Notes: a model not told the origin generated them from the sequence alone. DNA of 64,000 nt from Niastella sp. OAS944 (GCA_024809215.1 JANUBW010000008.1:62001-126000); one strand, 5' to 3'. Positions 8,433 through 17,317 are shown, counted from the stretch's first letter. Numbers and translations: made by a program.

Positions 8433-9080
8433 TTACACAAGTTTTTTTATTTGTTGTTGCCAGCTGTCAGAAAACCGCTCGTGTTTTTCGCGCGAATACA
8501 GGTAAACATGTACGCCCGGCCAGTTATAACGGTTGCTTACTGCGAAACCTAAGTGGTTAGCCAGATTAATAAAATGTTTTTCCCGCTCATGCAATACCCA
8601 CGCTATTCTGTTTGCCTGCGGGTAACTGAAGAAATACTGCAGGCTGCAGCTTACCGCATTCATAAGCGTTTTACGACTGTTTATAAGGGTTGGTGATGTT
8701 ATTATGTTGATCATATGGTCGCCTCGTTCAAGCATATAAAAACCTGTTTCATATTCTGCCAGTTGTTTTTCGCCATCGCATATTTCAAGCAATAAACCAG
8801 GTGTATTGTTTATTAGTACAATAAGCGGTTGCGCAAAATCGCACATCAGCATGGTGGCATAGGTTTCCTGCAAATGTTTTTCGGGCAGGCGAAACGGTTG
8901 TGATGTTGAACGGGCCATTTCACAGCTCATCCATTTGCTTATAAAACGCCAGTCGCCGGGTAACTGTAATGGCCGCAATGCTATCGTTAACTTTCCATGG
9001 TTAAGGCTTTGCTCATGTACCACCCCGGTTTTGTTGTTGGGCATAAGCGACGCATACAAAGGCGTATTCATGTTGTTCAT
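8433..9080 (-). CDS. GNAT acetyltransferase of the IucB/AlcB siderophore type
   Basis: A 215-residue protein with the Acetyltransf_8 layout used for N6-hydroxylysine or similar acylation: LRPLQLPGDWRFISKWM at the start of the fold, a long central sheet (GLLLEICDGEKQLAEYE), and the acyl-CoA part with LINSRKTLMNAVSCSLQYFFSYP, then AWVLHEREKHFINLANHLGFAV, where RxxHxxNxxxxLGF is the GNAT motif B. In characterised homologues it acts in hydroxamate siderophore assembly. No siderophore synthetase is visible here, so the substrate is uncertain. A second ATG three codons in (MNTPLY) is also possible. Confidence 0.8.
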   Translation of the reverse strand: MNNMNTPLYASLMPNNKTGVVHEQSLNHGKLTIALRPLQLPGDWRFISKWMSCEMARSTSQPFRLPEKHLQETYATMLMCDFAQPLIVLINNTPGLLLEICDGEKQLAEYETGFYMLERGDHMINIITSPTLINSRKTLMNAVSCSLQYFFSYPQANRIAWVLHEREKHFINLANHLGFAVSNRYNWPGVHVYLYSREKHERFSDSWQQQIKKLV

Positions 9081-9370
9081 GGCACAATCATTAGGTTTAA
9101 TAATTAATAGTACGTACCGTTTAGCTAAAAAAATCGCTTCGATAAAGGGAATAAAATCCCGGCGACCCTGTAGGGCGCTTGCCGGAATGAAGTAGTTTTA
9201 AATGAGAACCGCCATTGCACGCGGTAGGGCAATATAAAGAACCTGAGCTTCTTTTGTTTATGAAATCGGAAGAAAATATTTACAGCTGTTAAATTCTTAT
9301 TGCCTGTTTCGATTTGGCAAACCGTATTGCCGGTATTTTTAATACCTTGGTTTCCTTATTATTAAACCCC

Positions 9371-10249
9371 ATGTGTTCATTCAATTACAGGCATCTCGTA
9401 TTTTTTGTACTGGCCGGTTTGCAGGCATGTAGTAATAAGAAAGGTGAAGATAGCATTGCCGGTTTTTATATTACCCCACAGGAATTTGCAGTTAGTGAAC
9501 CTGCGCTTAATGAGGCATCGGGTATTGCCGATAGTAAAGCAAACCCCGGCTATTTATGGGTTGAACAGGATAGCGGCAACCCGCCCAGTATTCACCTGTT
9601 ACAACACAATGGTACCTGGTTAAAGTCAATTCACCTGGCCAATGTGGTTAACCGCGATTGGGAAGATCTTGTTTTGGCTGCCGGACCGAAGCCCGGTGTG
9701 CAATACCTTTATATTGCAGAAACCGGCGATAATTTACTGGTGCATACTGATTATGCCATTTACAGGCTGGAAGAACCAACAGCGGCCGCCGATACCGTTA
9801 AACAGGTTGATAAGATCGCGTTTTTTTATCCTGATGGAAGTCATAATGCCGAAGCCATACTGGTTGATGGCGATACAAAAGATATTTATATCATTACCAA
9901 GGTAGACAGGCGATCGAAAGTATTTAAGCTTACGTACCCGTATAGTACTACCGTAGCCAATAAGGCGGAAGAAGTGGGTGTTCTTACCTATAATTTAGCC
10001 GTTAGTGCAGCCATATCGCCATCGGGTAAAGAGATTGTTGTGAAAACATACGATGCTATTTATAGTTACCCGCGCAAAACCAGCGAAACCATTATGCAAA
10101 CGCTGGCGAAAGAACCGGTAAGCCTGCCTTATACACAGGAACCGCAAGGTGAGGCCATTGTGTTCTCAAATAATGATTCGGGTTATTATACCCTCAGTGA
10201 GAAAGCCCTGGCCTCATCGGTAAAGTTGTACTTCTATAAAAGGAAATAA
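9371..10249 (+). CDS. Lipoprotein with beta-propeller-like fold
   Basis: A 292-residue lipoprotein. The ATG at 9371 gives a short signal peptide with a lipobox ending at Cys20 (LQAC); a longer reading from a TTG at 9314 would bury the signal and is rejected. The mature part has the pattern ASGIADSKANPGYLWVEQDSGNP, then NRDWEDLVLAAGP and YLYIAETGDN, repeated sheet motifs as in SMP-30 or phytase-like propellers. This family is widespread but without a firm role; it may bind Ca or a phosphate ester. It converges on the outer-membrane protein gene at 10301, with a shared terminator between them. Confidence 0.75.
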   Translation: MCSFNYRHLVFFVLAGLQACSNKKGEDSIAGFYITPQEFAVSEPALNEASGIADSKANPGYLWVEQDSGNPPSIHLLQHNGTWLKSIHLANVVNRDWEDLVLAAGPKPGVQYLYIAETGDNLLVHTDYAIYRLEEPTAAADTVKQVDKIAFFYPDGSHNAEAILVDGDTKDIYIITKVDRRSKVFKLTYPYSTTVANKAEEVGVLTYNLAVSAAISPSGKEIVVKTYDAIYSYPRKTSETIMQTLAKEPVSLPYTQEPQGEAIVFSNNDSGYYTLSEKALASSVKLYFYKRK

Positions 10250-10253
10250 AAAA

Positions 10254-10283
10254 AGAGGCTTTCAAATGAAAGCCTCTCTTAAA
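10254..10283. terminator. Bidirectional terminator
   Basis: A 10-bp perfect stem (AGAGGCTTTC, 4-nt loop AAAT, GAAAGCCTCT) with A-run before and T/A after, between the convergent genes ending at 10249 and 10301. Confidence 0.85.
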
Positions 10284-10300
10284 AGTATAGAGATTATATT

Positions 10301-11545
10301 CTAGTCGTATTTTCTTCCTTTGCTGTACAACACTTCTCTGTACGAGAGCGACAGGGTGAATTGAACATAATTTTCGCGCACCAGGTTGGCGCTAATGGTT
10401 CCGCGGCGGCCGCCTTCAACTGCAAGGTTGTATGCGAAAGCACGGCTTAAATAACCACCAAAACCAATGGTGGCGCCTACTTCATTTATCTCCTGCCCCT
10501 TTACCTGCAAATAAGATTTACCGGTAAACAAACCTGCCTGGAAGTAATTCTTTTCGGCAGTAAAACCATAGCGTTGTACTTGGTTGCTGAGTTGGAAACC
10601 GGCAGAAATGCGTTCGTTATCCCTCATGGTCCAGGTGGTACCGCCGGGGTTCAACTTGTTCCAGTTACCATAGCTATAGTCAACGGTGAACGTGGCGCGG
10701 CCTTTATTCACCAGCGCAATACCGGCATCATACTGCCAGGGCAGGGTAAAGGTACCGTCGGCCAGCACTTTATCTTTTTCAACGTAAGAATTACCTTCTG
10801 TTACAGTAAGCGTTTTTTCGGAAGTGAGGTCGTTTTTAGTGGTTACTTTACCGCCTACTGAAAAACGCCAGTTCTTATTGATCTTGGCGCCGTAAATGGC
10901 ACCACCTTCAAACCTGAAACCGGTATAATAACTGGTGATCTGTGAAACCACTGGTGTATTAAGGGCATTGAGCGTTTCGGTTTGGTTAATTGAACCGAAG
11001 ATCAAATTTGAGCGTACGCCCAGCGCCAGGTGTTTGCCTATGGCAAAGGCGTTGTTCCAGAACAAATTGTGCAAACCGCCATTACCGTCGTACTGACCGG
11101 TATAGGTGCTGCTTGAACCTTCGATGCTTTTTTGCGCCGTGAACGAATAGTTCACATAGCTGAAGGGTTTAAAACCTACGCTGCTGGCCCAATGGTTCGA
11201 TAATTTGCTTGAAATGGAAATGCGTTTTATTGTTACGTCTTTGGTAGAGCTGTTATCGCTGGTGATATTATTGCCTTTGAACGATACCGTTTTACCTACC
11301 AGTGCCAGGTCAACCTGGGCAACGCTTCTTTCTAACCCCATAAGTGAGGCCGGGTTTTTATTGATAAGAAAGCCCGGGGTAGACAATATTGATATAGATG
11401 TATTGGCCATACCGCTGCTGCGGTCTGGCTGCAGTTCCTGAATTTCGCCCACGCCATATACAGAATATGGTGAACTCATATTCTGTGCATTGGCCTTACT
11501 CAAAAGCACCACAAACAGCCCAATCAGTACAATTAGTTTTCTCAT
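10301..11545 (-). CDS. Outer-membrane beta-barrel protein
   Basis: A 414-residue protein with a cleavable signal peptide (LIVLIGLFVVLLSKANAQ, residues 3-20). The mature sequence is rich in alternating amphipathic strands with aromatic girdles and repeated Gly/Asn turns, and ends in an aromatic-rich strand (YVQFTLSLSYREVLY), consistent with a FadL/PorV-like barrel of about 14 strands. Genes of this kind sit directly downstream of DUF4270 lipoproteins in Bacteroidota, as here (10-bp gap), so the two likely form one transcription unit. Transport substrate unknown. Confidence 0.75.
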   Translation of the reverse strand: MRKLIVLIGLFVVLLSKANAQNMSSPYSVYGVGEIQELQPDRSSGMANTSISILSTPGFLINKNPASLMGLERSVAQVDLALVGKTVSFKGNNITSDNSSTKDVTIKRISISSKLSNHWASSVGFKPFSYVNYSFTAQKSIEGSSSTYTGQYDGNGGLHNLFWNNAFAIGKHLALGVRSNLIFGSINQTETLNALNTPVVSQITSYYTGFRFEGGAIYGAKINKNWRFSVGGKVTTKNDLTSEKTLTVTEGNSYVEKDKVLADGTFTLPWQYDAGIALVNKGRATFTVDYSYGNWNKLNPGGTTWTMRDNERISAGFQLSNQVQRYGFTAEKNYFQAGLFTGKSYLQVKGQEINEVGATIGFGGYLSRAFAYNLAVEGGRRGTISANLVRENYVQFTLSLSYREVLYSKGRKYD

Positions 11546-11555
11546 TATATAGTGG

Positions 11556-12905
11556 TTATTCGATTGTCAAAAGGTTTAAGATCAGTTTGGTTTGGTAGAA
11601 CTCGTTCTGTCTGCTGCCAATTACAGCGCGGTTGATCTGTTTGGCTGCCCCCATTTCTGCCTCCATAATAAATAACCCGTTTTCGGCTGTGCCCGGGGTA
11701 TTGAGCAATGCGTTTATATAGGAAGTGATATTGAACGAATAGTTGGTGTTAACGCCATACACATCATCGATCACAGGGGCACGTTGTTGAACGCCCTGGC
11801 CGGTAGTATCTAAGATGGTACCAGTAGCCTCATTCGAAGCATCGGTTGTTTGCAGGAACAGTGGGTTGGGCAGTTTGTTGCCATAATAATTATAGGAGCC
11901 TCTTACCGGTTTTAATATCAGCCGGGCATCCATAAGCCGCACCACATCATTTATTTTAAGTACCTCACGTAAGGTTGGGAATAATGCTTTCAGGTATACG
12001 CCGGTACCTGTTTGGGTAATGGCGAATGGATTGGTAGCAGTTGCAAAGAATTCCCGTTGCTCGGGGCTCGATTTCTGTAAAGTTGTACCCGTTCTGTCGG
12101 TAATAATGCGATTGAACTGGTAATTGGTACGGGTAAGTGCAAATTGAATTACCTTATCCTGTTTAACAGGAAGGGTAAGGTGATAGTGTAACCGTACTAT
12201 TATGCTGCTATCGGTCATGTTAAAGCCATACACTGCACCACTGTTGGTATTGGTAGGCTTTATAGCAAGGCCTTTAAAATATTCGAGGAACAGGTTAGCG
12301 CTGGTGAACTGGTTGGCCTTGGTTTGTATTTTGGTATAGAAGTCCTGTCCCAGAGCCTGGGGCAGTCGTAACACAATAGAATCTTTTGACGAAGGTCTGA
12401 GTATTTTTGAACCGGTAACCAGGGGAACCGTTTTTACCGGAACATCAGATGTATTGTAGGCGTCTATGTGGTTTTCTTCGGGGGTAGGCTGTTGGTTCAA
12501 TTCATACACCGAGATGTCGAAGGGCTGGGTGGTATCTCCGTAGTAGTAACCATTGCCCCGCATATAAAGTACAATTGAATCGTATACGGCGGTTTTGGGC
12601 AGCAGGGTAGCTGCATCTTCACTGAGAGTAGGTAAGCCAATTTGGAAAAAAGTGCTGGCATTTGTTTTCCCTGTATAAGTGTCGTGATAATTGCCTATAA
12701 GGGCCAATCCCTTGTTCGCTGTTACAAATGAGTCTTTTACATAGCTGGATAGTAACACCCCAATTGTATCAACCGTTATAATGCGGGTATGGCTTTCGGC
12801 CAGGTCACTGCCCACCTGGATCTCTTTTTTGTAGCACGAAGACAAAAGACAGGCAAAAACTAAGCAGTAAGTAAAAATGAAAGGTACCCTTTTGTTTATC
12901 TGCAT
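11556..12905 (-). CDS. DUF4270 family lipoprotein
   Basis: A 449-residue lipoprotein. The signal peptide ends in LLSSC with Cys24 as the lipidated residue. The body has the DUF4270 features: GSDLAESHTRIITVDTIGVLLSSYVKDSF near the start (a stretch with the VGSDL-type motif), ALIGNYHDTYTGKTNASTFFQI, and a C-terminal region with FNITSYINALLN. It probably lies on the outer face of the outer membrane. The family is specific to Bacteroidota and of unknown role; it is paired here with the barrel gene 10 bp downstream. Confidence 0.85.
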   Translation of the reverse strand: MQINKRVPFIFTYCLVFACLLSSCYKKEIQVGSDLAESHTRIITVDTIGVLLSSYVKDSFVTANKGLALIGNYHDTYTGKTNASTFFQIGLPTLSEDAATLLPKTAVYDSIVLYMRGNGYYYGDTTQPFDISVYELNQQPTPEENHIDAYNTSDVPVKTVPLVTGSKILRPSSKDSIVLRLPQALGQDFYTKIQTKANQFTSANLFLEYFKGLAIKPTNTNSGAVYGFNMTDSSIIVRLHYHLTLPVKQDKVIQFALTRTNYQFNRIITDRTGTTLQKSSPEQREFFATATNPFAITQTGTGVYLKALFPTLREVLKINDVVRLMDARLILKPVRGSYNYYGNKLPNPLFLQTTDASNEATGTILDTTGQGVQQRAPVIDDVYGVNTNYSFNITSYINALLNTPGTAENGLFIMEAEMGAAKQINRAVIGSRQNEFYQTKLILNLLTIE

Positions 12906-13712
12906 ATTATGTTTAGTGAGTGATTGTTAATGCTAATCAAGGACGGTTTTGGTTAATTATGGCAATCCCGGCTTTTTCAAGCGGGTGTAAAGTAATGGAA
13001 TATCAGGTTTATAAGTTTCGGCTGTTGGTAATATTGTTTTCATTTTAACACCTCTTTGTGTTCGCATACCCACTTTCTGCCATAGCTTGTGCGCGCGAAA
13101 GCGGCACCCATTGCGACCAAACACGTAATTTATACGCGGGGCAGCACCAAAATTTGTTATTATATATTATTGCCACCGAATAATCGACTAAGCTTTTATT
13201 TTTGCCGGTGGAAACTAAATTTCAAATGTGCAGCCGAAATTGTGCAAATTTGCAAATTTATAATAAGCCGGGTAATATTCCCGGCTAAATTGCGCCAAGT
13301 TTCGGCGGCAAGCCGGTACCAGCGGGTGCAAAAGTGCGTTGTGGAAAATGATATGGGATGGGGAATATGTTAAGACTTGGTTAATGTTGTGGTTTACAGT
13401 ATTTAACATGTTGGTTGTTTCTGTAAGCTTGCAGCTTTTTAACCCGAAAAGTTGTTTATTAAGCAAGATTTGGTAGGGCTGTAAGGCAAAAAATAAGCCT
13501 TCTGGTCTCAAAAGATGATAAACTCATGTTGGTCGACTCATTAACCTTATCTATCTATTTTATAAAGTTGTTTGGAATTCACGGAAATATTTTTACCTGC
13601 CGATATATTAAAAAATTAAAAACGGGCATGTGAAAATGCCTGCCAAGACCGGGATCAACGGCGTTCCTGGTCGCTGGTATTGTTTTAAAAATAAAACAGC
13701 AAAAAAAACAAA
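12906..13712. other. Long intergenic region with palindromes
   Basis: An 807-bp gap without a convincing gene. It contains a 14-bp perfect palindrome AAATTTGCAAATTT (13246-13259) just before a GC-rich hairpin AGCCGGG-taatatt-CCCGGCT (13266-13286). The first could be an operator, the second a terminator or structured leader. Open frames on both strands (13089-13373, 13215-13511) overlap each other and look random. The distance to the divergent genes leaves room for two promoters. Confidence 0.4.
13246..13286. promoter_or_regulatory. Palindrome plus hairpin, possible operator or structured RNA
   Basis: AAATTTGCAAATTT (perfect dyad) is followed 6 bp later by a 7-bp stem AGCCGGG/CCCGGCT with a 7-nt loop. 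The pair is isolated in non-coding DNA. Confidence 0.35.
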
Positions 13713-14741
13713 ATGAAGAATGTTCTAGTTTACTCCCTGGCCCTTGTGATTGCTACCGCACCACTTCTCATTATTCCTGCTTGTAGTAAGAGTTCCGACA
13801 GCTCAAGCGACCTGGTGGGTAACTGGGTATATTTTGGCGATTTTGATGGTAACGCCCGTAGTGAGGCAGTTGCCTTTACTATTAAGGATACTGTGTTTGT
13901 AGGTACCGGTTTGACCTCTTCTAAACGTTTGGCCGATTTTTGGAAATATTCAAATAGTGACAAATTCTGGACACAGATTGCCGACTTTGGTGGTGGTGTA
14001 CGCAGCCAGGCAGTTGCCTTCAGCGTTAACAACAAAGGTTATGTAGGCACCGGTTTGGATGTTAGCCAGAACTACACTAACGATATTTGGGAGTTTGACC
14101 CAGCTGCAAACAAATGGACCCAAAAAGATGATTTTGATGGTACTCCCCGCAGAGACGCCGTTGCATTTGTTGCTAATGGCAATGCTTACATTGCTACCGG
14201 TTACGATGACAACTACCTGAAAGACGTTTGGCAATATAATGCCGGCACTGATAGCTGGAGCCAAAAACCCGCTATCGCCGGTTCAAAAAGAGCTGAAGCC
14301 ACTGTATTCACTATAAACGATAAAGTATACCTGTTCAGCGGTAACAACAATGGATCTGCCATTAACGACCTGCAGGTGTTTGATGCCGGTTCTCAAACAT
14401 GGACTTCATTAAGAAAACTGACCAACATAAGCGACGAAAGCTATGATGATAAATACACTTCTATCATCCGTTACAATGCTGTAGCCTTCACTATCGATGG
14501 CAAAGCATATGTGACCAGCGGCGAAAACGGCAGCATGAACTCACGCACCTGGGAGTACAACCCCGGTGACGATACATGGGTTGAAAAAACTGCTTTCAGC
14601 GGCACAGCCCGTACCGGCGCTATTGGTTTCACACTGCAAAACCGCGGCTTTATTATGAGCGGCCGTAGCGGAACCAATCCTTTTGACAACATGTACGAGT
14701 TTCAGCCTAACGCTGAAGACAATACCGATGACAATCAGTAA
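13713..14741 (+). CDS. Kelch-repeat lipoprotein
   Basis: A 342-residue lipoprotein. The signal peptide ends in IIPAC (Cys24). Residues about 35-330 consist of six to seven Kelch blades, each with a repeated (R/A)(S/D)(E/Q/A)AVAF-(T/S)I or V-G-Y/V-GTG pattern followed by W-(E/K/Q)(Y/F), for instance RSEAVAFTIKD, RSQAVAFSVNN and RRDAVAFVANG. The product should fold as a propeller anchored in the periplasm or outer membrane. The next gene (DUF4907) overlaps its end by 14 bp, so the two are translationally coupled. Partner or ligand unknown. Confidence 0.9.
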   Translation: MKNVLVYSLALVIATAPLLIIPACSKSSDSSSDLVGNWVYFGDFDGNARSEAVAFTIKDTVFVGTGLTSSKRLADFWKYSNSDKFWTQIADFGGGVRSQAVAFSVNNKGYVGTGLDVSQNYTNDIWEFDPAANKWTQKDDFDGTPRRDAVAFVANGNAYIATGYDDNYLKDVWQYNAGTDSWSQKPAIAGSKRAEATVFTINDKVYLFSGNNNGSAINDLQVFDAGSQTWTSLRKLTNISDESYDDKYTSIIRYNAVAFTIDGKAYVTSGENGSMNSRTWEYNPGDDTWVEKTAFSGTARTGAIGFTLQNRGFIMSGRSGTNPFDNMYEFQPNAEDNTDDNQ

Positions 14742-15069
14742 AACGCATAAAATGGTACTGCTGGCAGCATGTTTATTTGCAGCCGGCAGTACTTTTTTTT
14801 TATTGGTAATTAAGAAGCCGGCCCCCCAACAGGGCCTGCATTACAACGTTTTCAAAGCGGAGAATGGCTGGGGTTACGACGTACTTGTTAACGAACGGAT
14901 ATTTATACACCAGCCTTTTATACCGGGTAAACCCGGTAACATCGGATACAATACTCAGGAAGAGGCGGCCGCCGGCGCCAAAACTGTTATAGAAAGTTTA
15001 AAATCAGGCGAAAATCCCATGTTTGGTCAAAAGAAGGAGCAACGCTCTGGCGTCTTACCTGCTCAATAA
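14728..15069 (+). CDS. DUF4907 family membrane-anchored protein
   Basis: A 113-residue protein. The ATG at 14728 overlaps the Kelch gene by 14 bp. An N-terminal membrane helix (VLLAACLFAAGSTFFLLVI) is followed by the DUF4907 core: YNVFKAENGWGYDVLVNERIFIHQPFIPG, then NIGYNTQEEAAAGAKTVIESL. This domain is regularly found next to Kelch/galactose-oxidase-like lipoproteins in Bacteroidota, and the pairing here agrees. Biochemical role not known. Confidence 0.85.
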   Translation: MTISKTHKMVLLAACLFAAGSTFFLLVIKKPAPQQGLHYNVFKAENGWGYDVLVNERIFIHQPFIPGKPGNIGYNTQEEAAAGAKTVIESLKSGENPMFGQKKEQRSGVLPAQ

Positions 15070-15073
15070 AGTA

Positions 15074-15229
15074 ATGACCAACGACATCTTCAATCATTCG
15101 GTCCTCGTTATTCTTTTATTCGTCAATTTCTTTTTAGTAATACCCTGCCTTTTGGGGTACAAATACCGTATTAGGTATACGCCACGTTCGGGCCCACCTG
15201 GTTGTGAACGGGCCGCCTGTTTATTGTAA
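15074..15229 (+). CDS. Small membrane protein, possible kinase remnant
   Basis: A 51-residue reading frame with ATG at 15074, 4 bp after the DUF4907 stop. It has one strong hydrophobic helix (VLVILLFVNFFLVIPCLLGY) followed by a short basic tail that ends abruptly. It lies between DUF4907 and a LytTR regulator. A LytS/YesM-type histidine kinase would normally sit with such a regulator, and this could be the residue of its first transmembrane segment, or a real single-helix protein. Confidence 0.4.
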   Translation: MTNDIFNHSVLVILLFVNFFLVIPCLLGYKYRIRYTPRSGPPGCERAACLL

Positions 15230-15250
15230 ATCTGAAAATCGAATTGTTCT

Positions 15251-15958
15251 ATGAGAATTAATTGCCTTATTATCGATGATGAACCCTGGGCGCTTGACCT
15301 GTTAGAAGATTTTATTCAGAAAGTACCTTACCTTAACCTGGTAGCCCGTTGTGAAGGGCCTGTGGAGGCATTCCCATATTTTGAAAAAGAAGAAATTGAC
15401 CTGGTGCTGCTTGATATTCGTATGCCCGAACTAAGTGGTACCCAGTTTTTAAAAACCCTGAACAAAAAACCGGCAGTTATTTTTGTTACAGCTCACAATG
15501 AGTATGCAATGGAAGGCTTTGCGCTGGATGCCGTTGACTATTTGCTGAAACCTGTTCCGTTCGACAGGTTTATGTCTGCCGTAAATAAAGCTTACGAATA
15601 CATCAGTTATCGTAAAACGAAATCGTTGTTGAAGAAAGACGATTTCCTGTTCATTAAGACCTCGCACAAAATTCAGAAGATCTTTTATAACGATATACTT
15701 TACCTCGAAGGGTTGAAAGACTATACCAAGATACATTTGGTTGATAGCAAGAAACCTTTTGTAACGTTACAAAGTCTCAAATACTTTGAGAACCGCCTGC
15801 CACACGAAGATTTTATTCGCATACACCGCTCGTATATTATTTCATTGCGAAGGGTAGATACCGTATCGCGCAAGGCTGTGTTGCTTGGCGAAACGGAACT
15901 GCCATGCAGTGAGCATTATCGTAATATGTTGTATTCTATCATAGGAGAGAAGCTGTGA
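15251..15958 (+). CDS. LytTR-type response regulator
   Basis: A 235-residue two-domain regulator. The receiver domain spans residues 3-120: acidic pair Asp9-Asp10, phospho-acceptor Asp55 in VLLDIRMPELSG, and the conserved Lys in YLLKPVPF. Residues about 135-235 form the LytTR DNA-binding domain (FLFIKTSHKIQKIFYNDILYLEG, then HRSYIISLRRVD). It would bind direct repeats upstream of its targets once phosphorylated. No histidine kinase gene is adjacent; it is preceded by the Kelch/DUF4907 pair and a small membrane protein and may be co-transcribed with them. Confidence 0.92.
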   Translation: MRINCLIIDDEPWALDLLEDFIQKVPYLNLVARCEGPVEAFPYFEKEEIDLVLLDIRMPELSGTQFLKTLNKKPAVIFVTAHNEYAMEGFALDAVDYLLKPVPFDRFMSAVNKAYEYISYRKTKSLLKKDDFLFIKTSHKIQKIFYNDILYLEGLKDYTKIHLVDSKKPFVTLQSLKYFENRLPHEDFIRIHRSYIISLRRVDTVSRKAVLLGETELPCSEHYRNMLYSIIGEKL

Positions 15959-16017
15959 TAGGGTGAGCGGGGTGCCGTTAGAGAACGCTAAATTAATTAG
16001 TATTAAAAAGAAATACG

Positions 16018-16025
16018 TATATTTG
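16018..16025 (+). promoter_or_regulatory. -7 element TATATTTG upstream of the Panacea gene
   Basis: TATATTTG fits TAnnTTTG and lies 35 bp before the ATG at 16061, giving the following two-gene module its own promoter. No clear -33 box. Confidence 0.5.
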
Positions 16026-16060
16026 GTTAAGAAGAAAAAATCAAATACCAGCGTAATTGT

Positions 16061-16534
16061 ATGTCTTATCCAGCCTCACTCATCGCCTATGCCTTTGTAA
16101 AAAAGGGTATCAATGAAGGAAAGTTTGTGACGCAAATGAAGTTGCAAAAGCTAGTGTATTTTGCACATGGCCATCACCTTATTAAATACGGCACCCCGCT
16201 TATTAAAGAAAATTTTCAGGCATGGTTATATGGTCCGGTTATTCCGGAAATATACGACGATTTCAAGCTCTACGGCAGCCGCCCAATTACCGATACTTCT
16301 TCCTGGCTGCCTTCAGAAACCGATAAAGCGCCCTACCTCTTCGATGAAGCTGCAACCGATTCTATTAATTATACCTGGGAAGTCTTAAAAGATATCTCGG
16401 CTATGTCGCTTAGCAATTGGACACACCAGCCCAACTCACCCTGGTCAAAAGTTTACGATCCCGATAAAAGGTCTACTCCCATCAACAACGATGATATCAA
16501 ACTCTACTTTGAAGGCCTGCTAATAAAAAAATAA
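16061..16534 (+). CDS. Panacea (DUF4065/SocA) domain antitoxin
   Basis: A 157-residue protein made of one Panacea domain: ASLIAYAFVKKG at the start, MKLQKLVYFAHGHHL (the hallmark helix with LQKLxYxAHG), ENFQAWLYGPVIPEIYDDFKLYG (the WxxGPVxPxxY signature), and the C-terminal WTHQPNSPW helix. Panacea proteins are broad antitoxins that neutralise unrelated toxins encoded next to them. Here the next gene starts in the stop codon (TAATG, 1-bp overlap), as in translationally coupled toxin-antitoxin operons. The promoter at 16018 precedes it. The family call is strong; the antitoxin role is inferred from family and layout. Confidence 0.88.
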   Translation: MSYPASLIAYAFVKKGINEGKFVTQMKLQKLVYFAHGHHLIKYGTPLIKENFQAWLYGPVIPEIYDDFKLYGSRPITDTSSWLPSETDKAPYLFDEAATDSINYTWEVLKDISAMSLSNWTHQPNSPWSKVYDPDKRSTPINNDDIKLYFEGLLIKK

Positions 16535-16929
16535 TGAAAACCGCACCCGAACAAAGTGTTGCTTCAGTTACTGAGGCAAAAGATCTACTGCATCCTTTGT
16601 ACGAAGAAAAGGCAGATAGCCGGGTGAACCTGAAAGACACCAATGAAGCAGAGATCAAAAAGCTCGACCTGGATGCCGCATTCTCACAGGCGCAGTTAAA
16701 ACGGCTGCTCGATGATAATAAAGCCCGTAAGAATTTCAGTGTGTTTATATTCGCTATCACGGTTTTATGGATGTTTCTGGTACTGTTTATCATAATCCAG
16801 TGCAGCCGCAAAAAATTCATTCTTTCCGATGGCGTACTAATAGCCCTTATTACCACCACCACCGCCAATGTTTTTGGCTTTTTCTACGTTGTGGTGAATT
16901 ATCTTTTTAATAAAGACAAATCAACTTAG
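16534..16929 (+). CDS. Two-helix membrane protein, probable toxin paired with Panacea antitoxin
   Basis: A 131-residue protein. Residues 1-67 are charged and helical (KKLDLDAAFSQAQLKRLLDDN). Residues 68-90 (FSVFIFAITVLWMFLVLFII) and 98-124 (LSDGVLIALITTTTANVFGFF) are membrane helices, and a short NKDKST tail ends it. Some known toxins of Panacea systems are small membrane proteins that depolarise the cell, and this layout fits them. Its ATG overlaps the Panacea stop by 1 bp. I do not know a named domain for it; the toxin role is inference from pairing. Confidence 0.65.
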   Translation: MKTAPEQSVASVTEAKDLLHPLYEEKADSRVNLKDTNEAEIKKLDLDAAFSQAQLKRLLDDNKARKNFSVFIFAITVLWMFLVLFIIIQCSRKKFILSDGVLIALITTTTANVFGFFYVVVNYLFNKDKST

Positions 16930-17317
16930 GCTCGTTTTTGAAAGCCGGATGCTTTATTTCCTTTTACAATCTGTTACAGGTTACAAGTTGCAGGTTGCAG
17001 GGGTTTGAAATCAGATCCTGCTTAGAATTGCGGCAGTTTCCTTGAAACCTGGAACCTGCAACCTGGAACCTGCAACCCGAAAAAAGTTATTCACATTTTC
17101 ACGCAAAGCGGCCTGTTTAAAAGTTAAAAGCAAATTAATAATATAGTTAATGTACCCTTTGCCCGTTCCCGGACTGATTATTGTTGCATAAAAAGGCTAT
17201 TTTTAAAGATATCCCAAGGGATAATATCCTTTTAAAGAATAGCGTTCATTAATTTCTGTACCGGATAGATGATGGTCTGGTTTCATTCCATCTATCCAAA
17301 AAAGCGGAACGGATTCC
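16930..17317. other. Intergenic region mostly filled by word-repeat spacer 2
   Basis: Beyond the repeat at 16971-17080 no feature is seen; an AT-rich stretch precedes the L,D-transpeptidase gene at 17318. Confidence 0.4.
16971..17080. repeat. Word-repeat spacer 2 (CAGGTT words as inverted arms)
   Basis: Left arm: GTTACAGGTTACAAG, then TTGCAGGTTGCAGG. Right arm after about 30 bp: GAAACCTGGAACCTGCAACC, then TGGAACCTGCAACC. The arms are complementary, so the spacer could fold into a long imperfect hairpin. No gene. Confidence 0.8.

Noticed and set aside
13089..13511. Open frames on both strands between the DUF4270 and Kelch genes
   Set aside because: They overlap each other, have random composition and no promoter or family resemblance.
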